Origin: Grammothele lineata
Lineage: Eukaryota > Basidiomycota > Agaricomycetes > Polyporales > Polyporaceae
Direction of reading: 5' to 3'
NCBI GenBank assembly: GCA_002150815.3
Contig: NDFF03000114.1
Location: 93,584-157,583 of the forward strand
Length of the DNA stretch: 64,000 nt
Shown one piece after another: positions 1 to 10,444 of this stretch; positions within the stretch are counted from its first letter, which is position 1, and the number at the start of each line of letters is the position of its first letter. Under the pieces are notes generated by a model. The model had not been told where the DNA came from. It did not search any database and saw only the letters and a list, made by a program, of their open reading frames with translations. Made by a program: the position numbers and the translations under genes.

Positions 1-1961
1 GGTCTGGCGTTGCGCCTGCGGCGAAACGGACGTCACTCTCCACGCCGGCGTCTTTGCCTATCACCCTGCTCCCTGCGCTCTGTGCGGCAGAACCGCGGCG
101 CGGGTGCGCGTGGTTAGTGCCAAAGTGCCAAATGCAGAGCCCGTTCCCGCCGGCGACTTGGACTGAATGGCCGGGGCTCGGGAGGTTTTCGCTCATGGTG
201 CTGACTCATCCCTCCTTCTCTCCCGCACAGCTACAACGACGGCCCACGAGATCCTCACGACGTATTCCTGGAATGCCTCGACAACAAACGCCCCGATCGA
301 GACTCGCAGAGAGTCTCGCGTAGCCCTTCTGCGATCTGTGACGCCCCCCTTCTCTCCACGATCGTGTTCAACATGCTGCGAATGTATATTGCCCATGTAT
401 CCGTCGATATCCCGAACATTGTATCATTCACCCGCAATCATCCTTTCGGCGCCATCGGACTCATTTTCCCCCCTTCGCTTTCGGCGTTGCATTTACCTTT
501 AGAGACGACATGTTTACTATCCCACACTTCGCTTTTCGTGTTCGTGCCGGAGGCTCTCGCCCTCGCCGCTTCCTAGCAGTGCCCGAGAGTAGGCTTCCTT
601 CGTCAGCGCTTTATTTATCTCTTATCATCACATGGTTTTGTTTACCGTAGGTACCATTAGAAATACTACTCACTTTGCTTTCGACCATGACCAAGGATCT
701 TGTCTCTGCTGTCTTGCCGATCGCACGCGATGATATCGACACTCAATGTTCTCCACCTATGGTGAGTTGCGGCTGCTGCGGTCCTTTATGAACGGACACG
801 GGAACCCCTTCAGAAGAACTCAGAGAGCGCACTCGCAGATCGGTTAGTGATCAGCCCGCCTCCCGGAGCGGCATCTCGCTCATTCTCGGCCGTCGTCAGA
901 TGGTGGACGTGCGTCGTGCGCCGGCCAGAACCGCGTCGGGACTCGGCGATCGTTTTGAAGAGAGCCCGGCAGGCACAGAGCTAGCTGCTGGCGCGCGCGG
1001 CGCGCCCGTGTGGCTGGGCCGGGAGTTCCCTCGGGTTCCACTGGAGTCCTCCTCGTGACCGGCAACGGGAACGGGGAAGGTAGATATGGCACATCGGATT
1101 CGGGATAGCTCCTCGCACGGTCTGATCGCCCATCTGCGCTGGATCTCTGGAGAGCGGCGGTTGCGATGGATATCTCAAAACAGGGTGCGTCGTCGTTTTC
1201 TCCGTGCCACCGTACTAGTGCAGTGCTGGAGTCCCTTCGGTGGGCCGGTCATTCAAAATCACTCACCCGTCGAACAGAAGCTCAAGGTGTTGACAGAACT
1301 TGACAGAACTCTGCGGGCAAATCTTGCTCCAGGACGCCACGATGGCCGCGCTAACGACGGATTCGTACGTGACTCGAAGAAAAGTTTACGACGGCCGCAC
1401 GGTGTGGAGAGCTGCCTCGTTTTCCCTCCCGCGAGCTGCGCAATCTCCGGACTTCCTCCCATTCAGTCGGCTCGCCGTTGGACTTCATCCCGCTCACATC
1501 GGATATCCTCTGTTTTCGTTACATAGTCGCGTCGTCGAGTCGAGCTCGATGGCGACGACGTTCCCCCCCAATGATGGCGCTTACGCGAGCCCCATATTGA
1601 TCCCCCAAACGTGCACTCCACTCCGGCTCGCGAATGTCGTCTCGCGTGGCGTTCCGTGATGGCATTGTGCTGGCCGGCCACAGCCTGAGAGCGCGGCCGG
1701 AAGGAAGGAAGGAGGAGGGAGGAAGGTAGGCGCTCCGCGCGGGTCGGCTATCGAGCGTATACATAAAGCGCCGCCCTGGGACGGGCGCCTCCCCGCATCT
1801 TCTCCCATCTTACTCCACACGCACCCTTGATTGCAATTCGTCCCTTCCCCTTCCCCCGCCCCCGTGCCCCTTCCCCCGCCTGTCATCCTGTCGACTGCGA
1901 AACTGAATACAGTCGCTAGCTGCCCGCCGCTGACGCACTCGCACGCGACCAGACGCGAGCC
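1..1961. other. Upstream region with no confident gene; TATA-like box and GA-rich tract
   Basis: I see no reading frame here with convincing coding character. A short ATG frame at 687-761 followed by a GTGAGT donor could be the first exon of a tiny gene, but the downstream pieces do not assemble convincingly. A purine tract built on GGAA units runs from about 1698 to 1726. A TATA-like element (TATACATAAA, 1758-1767) lies about 195 bases before the ATG at 1962 and may be the core promoter of the first kinase-like gene. A pyrimidine-rich leader at 1835-1880 follows it, as expected for a basidiomycete promoter. Confidence 0.5.
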
Positions 1962-3999
1962 ATGCCCGTACAAAATGGCCACGACCCATGTCCGACTCGC
2001 CCGGTGACCTCTGCCAAGGCGCACCTTGCACCCCGCGCGCCCTCGCAGCACTCGCAGCATTCGCAGCAGACGACTACCCTGGCGCCCAGAACGGGCGCGA
2101 AGCCTCTTGCGGACAGCAAAGCGGGCAACCAGCTCCCGCCCCCCTTGCGCGCGCACGCACAGCAACAGCAGGACGGCTTTCCGTTCCACAAAAACGCCCC
2201 GCTCCTCGCGGGTACTGCAACTGGCCTGGTGGTTAGCAGCAGCATCAGCACCAGCACCAACAGGAAACCAGGCCAGAAGGGCGCCGACCTCAGCACACTC
2301 ACGACCGACCTCGCGCTGCACCTCTCCGTCAGCGAGCACTCCCCGACCTGCACCTCCTCCGACTCCCAAGACCTGCAGAGCACCGCGAGCCAGTACGGCT
2401 CCCCCTCCCTCACCACCCCCGCCAGCGCCGGACCCCCGCCCGGGCTTCTCCCCAGCACACCCTCCCCGCCCCCCCGCTACAGCTTCGACCTGGGGCAAGC
2501 TCCGAGTACCCCCTCGCCCGCTCCCAGCGCGGGCTCCACCTCCCCCTTCCGCCGACCCCCAGGCGCGGCGGCGGGCCCGTACTCGATTGCGGGGGTACCC
2601 GCGCTCGAGACGCACATACCCGAGGAACACCTCCCGGACGAGCTCGTGGTGCACGACGGCGCAGACGGTCCGCCCCTCCGCTACGTCCGGGTCGACCCCG
2701 CGACGTGCGGGCCCGACGCCGTCACCGCCACGGTGGGGACTGGCGGGCCACAGCCAGCGCGCGACCCGGACGCGCCGCCCAAGCAGCCCGCGCATCTGTA
2801 CATCTCGGGCGAGAACAGGATCGGGGGCGGGGAGCGCTCGAACGTGTTCCGCGCCCCGCTCGTTCTCCCGCTCGACTCCCCTCCTTCGTCTGCGGCTCAG
2901 ACGGAGCGGTGGCGGGTGATCGCGAAGACCCCGACGGGCGCGTGCGGGGCGCATGCTCAGCTCGTGCATGAGGCGAAGACATACGATGCGTTCCCGGCGC
3001 GGCTCATGGAGCGACATACGGTGCTCCTGGACGCGGCGAAGGCCCCCGTTGCGCTCGTCGAGGCCGAGGTATGCTCGGAGATGGTATGGGAGGAAGAAGT
3101 GGACTTCGTGCCCCCAGAGATCGCCCGCGCCATCCGTAGGGCGAGCGACGCCGCGCAAGAGCACGCACGCGCAGAGGCGCGACATAGACGCATGACCGTC
3201 ACGGGCGTCGGCGAGGGCATCCATGCTCAACAGCAAGAGCTCCGCGGGCTCAAACGCCTCTTCTCCGGGCTTCGACGGGGGAGCCACAGCAGCAACGGGA
3301 GTGGGAGCGCCGCGGCGGCGGTAAAGGCGATGGAGAAGGAGCGGCGGGCGAGCGACGCGGCGGCGCGCGCGGCGGAGCGGCTGCTGCCCGCGGGCCACTC
3401 CGCGCACGTCTTCCACGCGGTCGTGCCCAAGTTTTTTGGGTTCTACCTCCCGCTGACGGCCGCGGGCGAGCTGTGGCATGAGACGCACGCGCAGTGCGAC
3501 GCGGACGGGGCGTGCGAGGTGCACTGGCCGGACCCCATCTTGCTTGTGGAGGACTGCGGCTCGCCTGTTGGGGCGGTCCTCGCAAGGCTCACGCTCGAGC
3601 AGCGGTACGTCGATCCCTTTCCTTTATTGAATCGTACTGGTGTTCTCCCGAAATTTGCTGACTGAATGGTGCGTTTGTGGGATCTGCAGAAAAGAGTGCT
3701 TCGCGCTCTACAAGTACCTGCACGACGCCGGCTTCGCGCAGCTCTCGCCCGACCCCGCGGACGTGCTCGTCCAGCCCGGGCCGCTCACGGTGCCCCCCGC
3801 CGAGCGCACGCTCCAGTGCCCGAGCTTCCGCCTCGTCGACTTTGGGCGCGCGAGGGGCCGCGGGCTCCCGGGCGAAGGCGCCCCAGCGGCGTTCGAGGAG
3901 TACTTTGGCACGCTCTGCGACCAGGACTTCGAGCACGCGTGGGACACGCTGGGTTTTGAAGAAGGCGACGGGGACGAGCCGCGCTCACAGCGCGAGTAG
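1962..3999 (+). CDS. Kinase-fold (pseudokinase) protein, tandem copy 1
   Basis: This two-exon gene (1962-3604 and 3690-3999) encodes about 650 residues. The first ~200 residues are low complexity, rich in Pro, Ser and Ala. A conserved segment GVPALETHIPEEHLPDELVV then precedes a kinase N-lobe with a glycine-loop-like IGGGERSNVF, a VAIK-like VIAK lysine and a helix-C-like HEAKTY glutamate. A hinge-like ILLVEDCGSP ends exon 1. After a phase-2 intron the catalytic-loop region reads GFAQLSPDPADVLV, so both the catalytic Asp and the metal-binding Asn are replaced, while LVDFGRA keeps the DFG Asp. An Ala/Arg-rich helical insertion, about residues 395-475, is absent from the next copy. The motif VQPGPLTVPPAER is shared by all three copies. 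Known: fungi have many kinase-like families. Inference: a non-catalytic, possibly nucleotide- or ligand-binding scaffold. The substrate and role are unknown. Confidence 0.8.
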
Positions 4000-4784
4000 C
4001 GGATGACCCGCGCGCGACGTAATGGGGGAGCGGTGTATTGCTAGTTTGGTGAGTGCGCGCGCGACGCGCTGACGTCATCGTCCGAGTCGAGTCATGGTGG
4101 CTGACCCGATCCCCAGCGCTGGATATTTGTCTCACTACTACTAATCTTATGATGCGCTCTCGGGAATTGCTCTGTCATGGCCTCGTCTTTATGTGTTTTG
4201 TTATCGGGGTCCGGTCTTCTGTGGGAATTCGCGTCGCCGTAGCGTATGCCGCCCAGTAGTAGTCAGCCCACCTCCCATGGTGGTCCGTGGCCGTCCAGCC
4301 ACTCCCCCTGTCATACCCCAGAACCCTCATGTATTGCTACGATTCCCCTTCCGCCCAATCGATGGTGCGCTTCACACGTCTATGAAGTCTCGAACGGTCC
4401 TTATCTGCAGGGCGGCGGGCAGGACAAAGCATGCGCACGAAAGAATCGAAGGATCCGCAAAGCCACACTGTGGTCAGAAGGCCTTCACCGCGGGCGCTTC
4501 TTCATCGATCTCCCTTTACCACCGACCACCACCATCCCCCCGTTCTCCTCCCCACCTCGACACCCGCGACGCGCGCCGCTTGGAGAGAGGAACAAAGGTG
4601 TGTTTTGTGAGACGTGGAGTCGCGTCGCGAGGCGGTCTGACGCGCTATTTGTAGGGCGACTCAAAATCCCGCCACCGAGTACCCTAACCACCCGCTTACA
4701 TCCAACCATCTGGACCATACACCCATTATCGTCCCAAACGACAACCGCTGCCTAAACCCACACACTTCCCACGTACTCCGCGAC
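4000..4784. other. Intergenic spacer between kinase-like copies 1 and 2
   Basis: No gene is visible. The last 250 bases are pyrimidine-rich with many CCACC runs, and probably hold the promoter and leader of the next gene. I see no clear TATA box. Confidence 0.5.
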
Positions 4785-6141
4785 ATGCCTAGTCGTACTA
4801 CCTCTCCATCCGCCAACGCGGAGGCAAGCACCTCCACGTCTCATCTCAAGGCTGGTAAACGCCGCCTCAAACCTGTGAAATCCACCTCTCCTATCGATTC
4901 CGATCTTTTCTCCATCCGCGGAGTTCCGAAGCTCGAAGAGTTTGTCCCCGTAGAGGACCTTCCCGAGGTCTTGATGGTCTACGACAAGGGGAACCACACT
5001 AACCTTTGTCCCAAGAGCCCGCGCCACACCGCCCTGGGAGACCTCGATTTCGACGGCGAACGCAACCAGGTCCAAGGCGTGCTCTATGCGCGTGTCTATC
5101 CCAATACGAAGATCAGCCCCCGCGATGCCCGCCGCGGCTGCCTCTTCCTCGACCCTTCCAACACCATCGCCGAGGGCCGCCGGTCCACCGTCCTCCGCGC
5201 GCCCGTCCGCGCCACATTCGGCCCCCGGGGCGCGCCGAGCAGGCATGTCTCCGTCGTCGCCAAGCTCGCGAGCGACGACTGCCGCTCGCACCACCTCCTC
5301 GCGGAAGAGGCCCGCGCGTACAGCGCCTTCCCGCGCGAGTTCTTCGTCGACTCGGCGCCGATACCGAAGGACGCGGTGCCGTACCCGTGCAACAGGCCCC
5401 GCGCGGCGCTCCGCCCGCGGAGCGAGTTCCCGGGCTGGGCCGCGGCGATGAGCTCACCGCGCCCGCGCACCCCCACGCACACCGCGATGGCGCCCCCGCT
5501 CGCGCCGCGCTTCTACGGGCTGTACGTGCCTGTGAACAAGGACGGGCAGTCGCTCGCGCAGAGCCACGGAGACGGCGAGCAGGCGGAGATGTGCAGCCGG
5601 TTCGGGAGCGCGGGGTGCCCGGTCCCGAAGTGGCCGCGGGCGATCCTCCTGATGGAGGACTGCGGGTCGCCGATCGACGTCGAGGACATGCCCGTCCAGC
5701 AGAGGTGCGTACGCGTTATCTGGAGAGTTGTCGGCGATCTGCGGCGCTTACGTTTGCTTTGTCCTCGCTGGCAGGCAGGAGTGCTTCGAGCTCGTGCAGC
5801 GGATGCACCGTCAGGGGTTCTCGCACGGGTACGCGCGCCCGAAGAACATGCTCGTGCAGCCCGGCCCTTTGAGCAAGCCCGTCGAGGAGCGGTCGTACGC
5901 GACTCCGAGCTTCAGGCTGACGAGCTTTGGGCGGTGGCGCTCGCTGTGGCATCTGCTGCCGAAGGAGACGCCTGTCTTCGCGAAGCGGGCGTTTGAGAAG
6001 GGGCGGGAGAAGGACGTGTTCACGGGCCTCGATGAGCTCAGGCTTCTCGGGACGGGTGCGCGCGAGAAAGATGGCTCCAAGGTGTCTGACCCGCCCGAGG
6101 AGGAGGACGGGTGGTCTTCGGATGCCACGGTCACCTGCTAG
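4785..6141 (+). CDS. Kinase-fold (pseudokinase) protein, tandem copy 2
   Basis: This is the shortest copy: two exons (4785-5704 and 5775-6141), 428 residues. The intron falls in phase 2 inside an Arg codon in the string QQR-QECF, the same place as in the flanking paralogues. Seen: GVPKLEEFVPVEDLPEVLMV near the N terminus, a degenerate glycine loop IAEGRRSTVLRA, VVAKLA with the conserved Lys, EEARAY with the helix-C Glu, a hinge ILLMEDCGSPI, and a catalytic loop GFSHGYARPKNMLV in which the catalytic Asp has become Tyr though the Asn remains. The DFG position reads LTSFGR, so the metal-binding Asp is also lost. By kinase logic this is the most clearly inactive copy. The shared VQPGPLSKPVEER motif is intact. 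Inference: a pseudokinase retained for binding or scaffolding. Confidence 0.8.
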
Positions 6142-6663
6142 ACTTCGCCCTAGAGGCGTAGAGCATCCGATTGCGGATCGCGCTGGCTAGATATGAGTGT
6201 ACGATTGTACGAGTATGGAGTCGGATGTACCATATGTACCCTAGCGAGCGGATGCTCATTGTAGATATACAACAATGGACTGAGAGCAGCTTGGCGAGCC
6301 GCGGGAGAGCGAATGGTTAGGCGGTGCGCAGGCGAGGGCCCGCACGTGGCTGTGCATTTGCGGCTGAAAAGGGCGAGAAAAGAGAAGCGAGTCTTTTGTC
6401 GCTGGCCACCACGACCCCGCCCCGCAATAGCCCGCAATGTGGCTTCTCTTCGGTGTATGCGTCAGGTCTTGGGCCACAACAGGAAACTCCTTCCTTATTA
6501 TGCCTTCCATGCGGCAGCGTCTTCACCCCCGCCACTCGCCAGGAGGTATAAAACGCGTCCACCACCGCGCGTCGGTTCCCCGCTTTCAACTCTCCCCTCA
6601 CTGCTCTCACCACCCACCCACCACACTGAACCACTGACCACCGAACACCGAATACACCAAACC
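6142..6663. other. Intergenic spacer and promoter region of kinase-like copy 3
   Basis: No gene is seen between the stop of copy 2 and the start of copy 3. The last 120 bases hold a good TATA box and a CT/CA-rich leader. Confidence 0.6.
6547..6553 (+). promoter_or_regulatory. TATA box of kinase-like copy 3
   Basis: A TATAAAA element lies 111 bases before the ATG at 6664 and is followed by a pyrimidine-rich stretch of CCACC and CTCC repeats, the usual layout of a strong fungal core promoter. Confidence 0.65.
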
Positions 6664-8646
6664 ATGCCCGAGAAACGCGAACGCGACATCCGCCTCGTCT
6701 GGGAGCGCGACCCCGACGGCCCCATCCTCGAACGCGACCGCGCCCCGACGGGCCTGCGCACGCCCAACGGCTTCGTCTGGGGCCACCAGCTCAGCCACCT
6801 CTTCTGGATGCCCCGCGTCCCCGGCACCGCCGCGCTCACCCTGTGGTCCCGGAGCATGCTCATGGAGTTCGGCAACGACTACGGCAAGGGCGCGGAGGGG
6901 TACGACAACAAGGAGTGGGACGAGGCGATCGTCGAGCCGCGCGTGCGCCGGCCGTGGCCTGTCCTCCGCCTCCTCGATGGAGATACGAAGGGCCGCGAGA
7001 AGAGCAAGGGGACGCTCAACAAGCGCGATCGCGGGTGCGAGCACGAACACCCGTGGCCGCGCCCGGTGCCCGCGGGACACCCCGCGCTCCAGAAGGCGAA
7101 GGAGGTGAGCGCGATGGCGTTCTTGATGGGCGAGTGCCCGTGGGACGAGGAGGAGCAGTGTTGCGGGCCGATGCTGCCGAACGTGTGCGAGGAGGAGGGG
7201 ATGGCGGTGGTGAGTCCGCACAACGGGAGGTTCTACGACTACCTCTGGTGCGCGCACTTTAGGAGGGCGCTCGCGGGTATCGACCACCCGGGTTTGCTTA
7301 TGGCGGCTGCGGTCGCGTCTATGGGGAATCGTTCGCTCGTTCCGGACGAGTTTGGGTTGGTGTGCGTGCAAGAAGGAGAGAAGATCGAAGAAGAGGAAGA
7401 CGAGGAAGAGGCACAAGACTCTGTCCCTTCTACCTCCGACCACCAGGACAAGTGCATGGACGACGCGTCGCCGCCTGGACCTGTCGCTGCTGAGGACAGC
7501 ACCTGTGCGGAAGATACTTCAAACACCCCCTCAGATTCGGAGGATTCTAGTGATTCTGACGACGACGACGACCCTATGGATGGTTCTGCAAGGTCCAGGT
7601 ATGAGGTTCCGCCAAGCTTGTTTTCCCTCGACGGCTTACCCAAGCTCGAGGAGTTCATCCCAAAAGAGTTCTTCCCCGAAACCCTCATCGTCCACGACCC
7701 CAACAACGCGACTATGTCCAACACGCCCTCGGAGCCGATCACATACAAGCTCTACAACCCCGGGTATCCCAAGGACTCCTCGGACGCTGGACCCTCAGCC
7801 GAGCACCCCAAGAACGTCGCGCACCTGCACCTGAGCAAGGCGCACCTGCTCGGCACGGGCAACCACTCGCATGTCTATCGCGCTGCGCTCACTCTTCCCG
7901 CCCCGCTCTCCGCGCGCTCGCGCACAGGCCAGGTCACCGTCGCGGCCAAGCTCGCGCACGGACGCTGCACGGCGCACGGGCTGCTGCACAACGAGGCGCG
8001 CGTGTACGGGGCGCTGCCCATGTCCGCGATGGAGGAGTGGTGCGGGTACAACGTCGTGCCCGAGTGCCGCTTCCCGGTGCCCGTGGGGCCGATCGCGCCC
8101 AAGTTCTTCGGGTTCTACGTGCCCGTGAATAAGGATGGGAAGCCGGTCGCGGCGACGCACCCTTCTTGCGACGAGCACAGGCCGTGTGCGGTCCAGTGGG
8201 CGTCGCCGATCTTGCTCATGGAGGAGTGCGGTGAGCCTGTGCGCCCAGAGAAGTTTACTGCTGACCAGAGGTGCGCGCACTACTTTCGTCCTACCTTACC
8301 TCATCACTGACATGTCCTGCTCTTGCACCACAGAACCGAGTGCTTCTCCCTCATCCTCCGGCTGCACCACGCAGACATCCTCCAAGGCTCCTTCTACGTG
8401 CGCAACATCATGATCCAGCCCGGCCCGCTCACCGCGCCGCCCGCGGAGCGGTCGTTTGAGACCCCCAGCTTCCGCATCATCGACTACGGCCGGGGCACGA
8501 GCTGGGACTGGGAGCTCGAGGAGGCGGAGGAGAAGAAGAGGAGCAAGGAGGATATGAAGAAGCGTCGCCAGGATTTTGCGTTCCGCGTTGGGGACGAGCT
8601 TGCGCGTGCGCGGAGGGAGCTGCTTGTCGACGATATGGGTTTCTGA
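6664..8646 (+). CDS. Kinase-fold (pseudokinase) protein with extra N-terminal module, tandem copy 3
   Basis: Two exons (6664-8270 and 8334-8646) encode 639 residues. The first ~235 residues form an extra, unrecognised module rich in Trp and Cys. It is followed by an acidic linker with Glu runs and a Ser/Asp stretch (SDSDDDDDP) that looks like a casein-kinase-2 target. The kinase-fold part starts at GLPKLEEFIPKEFFPETLIV and has LLGTGNHSHVYRA (the best-preserved glycine loop of the three), VAAKLA, NEARVYGAL and ILLMEECGEPV. The catalytic loop is DILQGSFYVRNIMI, so the catalytic Asp is replaced by Ser while the Asn is kept, and IIDYGRG keeps the DFG-type Asp. The intron is again phase 2 within QR-TECF. 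Family and position match the two upstream copies; the function is unknown. Confidence 0.8.
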
Positions 8647-9134
8647 GGGTGTGCCGTTGCCCGGCTCTGGACTCAAGAGAGACGAAGATGAGTGAGGCGC
8701 GAAGTGCGCGCTGCGACGGTCGTCCGTTCTGTCATCTTCAAAACTCTTTGAGATGTAAGTTGCGTCGCAGGAACCCTTGCTCAAGCCCGTTGTTGTCGTT
8801 TGAACATGTTCTAGAAGTGTATGATTAGCTACCGTAGACCAATGCGATGAGTGCCTTGTTCCATCTTGTCGTCGGAATCGCAGTGTGTTCCTCAAGCTCA
8901 AAGTTTACAGTATCTCATTGCCAGTGGCATCATAGCGCGCGACCTCCCTGGTACGTTCCTGACAAGGTCTAGTGGCACGCCGAGCTCGGACGATGGAGCG
9001 GGGCATGGGCTTGGCGTCGCGACGAGTGCACCGCATCCGCCACTCCGTCAATCGATAACACCGTGCATATGCAACCCCGTCGATTCCTGGGGGCCCGCTC
9101 AGGACTGGATTGACCATTTCGCATTTTCCCCATC
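8647..9134. other. Intergenic spacer
   Basis: I see no gene or convincing element here. It is the 3' flank of the kinase-like array and the promoter side of the small gene at 9135. Confidence 0.5.
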
Positions 9135-9675
9135 ATGTTCCACCACGACGACAACAAAGAGCGTAGAGAGGAGGGGGAGAGGAAGGAGGATCAGAAGGAG
9201 GGGGGCTTCTTTGGTTCTATTGGGGATAAGGTGCGCATGGCGGTCATGCTCGTTGAGTGTCGAGAAGCGAAGCGCTGATGAGGTGCGCGCGATCTGGTAG
9301 TTGAACGAGATGGCGGGCGGCGGAGCGGCGGGCGAGGCGAAGGAGGACAAGCTCGACAAGAGTGAGTGTTTTCAATGTCGTCAACGGTGCTAGCTCCAGC
9401 TTGCGCGGAGACACCGCCGCGGCGCTCGTATATACCCCACTTCCACGCACGCGACACTCCTGCACCTCCTCCTTTGATCACGATGGCACTGCTGATTGCT
9501 GACGGCACACTACTCGACAGCGATCGACTGGGTCCAGGAGCACGTCCTGCACCAGGGCCAGCAGAGCGACGAGAGCGCGGCGGAGCAGCTCAAGGACGAG
9601 CAGATCAGCGACTTTGTCCGCAAGGAGTTCAAGAGCGTCACCGGCCACGAGATCCCCGTCAAGGACAAGAGCTGA
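9135..9675 (+). CDS. Small conserved fungal protein of unknown function (103 aa)
   Basis: Three exons (9135-9230, 9301-9361 and 9521-9675) give a 103-residue, very hydrophilic protein. The N terminus is Asp/Glu/Lys-rich and includes GGFFGSIGDK. The middle reads LNEMAGGGAAGEAKEDKLDK and the C-terminal half has IDWVQEHVLHQGQQSDESA followed by EQISDFVRKEFKSVTG and the end PVKDKS. Small proteins with this DWVQEHVL...Q-x-NESAxEQxKDEQISDFIR pattern recur in fungi, in my recollection without an assigned function. All three splice junctions keep the frame with GT-AG borders. Some relatives are stress-induced, but the sequence here does not show this. Confidence 0.7.
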
Positions 9676-10444
9676 GCGCGGAGCGCTGTTGCGTGGCGCA
9701 CTTCGGGGATGGGAACCACAGGGGTCTAGTTGAAAAATTTGGGGGAATGTACGTTGTACGCTTGTATCATGGCAGTTACGGAACATGGACCTTGCTCGCG
9801 TCGCAACTGGAGTGAGTCGCGCATAAACTTACGAGACGCGAAGATTCGAACTCCGGTGAAGCACAGCCGTGCGTGACGGGTACGCAGGTGAACCCGGAAC
9901 ACGAGAAGTCGCGACTCTGAGGCCAGAAGATCAAGTCACTATCGAGCTCGAGGGCGCTCCGATGATTAGGAGGACCACCCGGAACCCGGACCTGACAGGA
10001 GAGGCTCAAACTGCGGTCGCCGGTGCGGGGCGCGCTCAGTGGATGCTAGATGCAACGTTGAACGCTGGTTAACGGGCCCGGCAGCCGAGACTAGAGTCAA
10101 AGCAAGATTAGTTTCGCTGTTACAAATTCGTACACGTTCTCTATTTGCGTTTTACTTCTGTGCTCAGCCGCAGGCCACCTTCGCAGCCCGGAGCTCCCAA
10201 CACGCTGGCAGGCGATGGCTGATGTCCGATTGCCCCATACATACGTCACCCTCGAGTCCCAAGTCCCAAGTCCCAGCGCGACCCGCCGTACGCGCCCCGA
10301 TACCGGTGCGGTAGCCCCAGCAGCCACCGTTCCACCACGATCCCGTCAAGCCCGAGAGCCAGACCGCGCCCGGAGCAAACAAGCAGGCTGCAAGCAGCGC
10401 GGCCCCAGGGACTGCAGGGATCGAGGCGTGCGCGGTGTGCGGGG
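9676..10444. other. Intergenic region between convergent genes
   Basis: No gene is seen. On the minus strand at about 9845-9860 there is a T-arm-like GTTCGAATC, but I cannot fold a complete tRNA around it. Confidence 0.5.

Noticed and set aside
687..1140. Possible tiny multi-exon gene starting MTKDLVSAVLPIARDDIDTQ
   Set aside because: The downstream pieces between candidate splice sites give no conserved sequence and quickly hit stops.
1581..3524. 647-codon minus-strand open frame opposite the first kinase-like gene
   Set aside because: It is an antisense shadow of a GC-rich exon: Arg/Gly/Ala-rich, no motif, and the plus strand has conserved paralogues.
9835..9920. tRNA-like T-arm (GTTCGAATC with a 5-bp stem) on the minus strand
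   Set aside because: No matching acceptor stem, D-arm or anticodon arm could be paired upstream, even allowing an intron.
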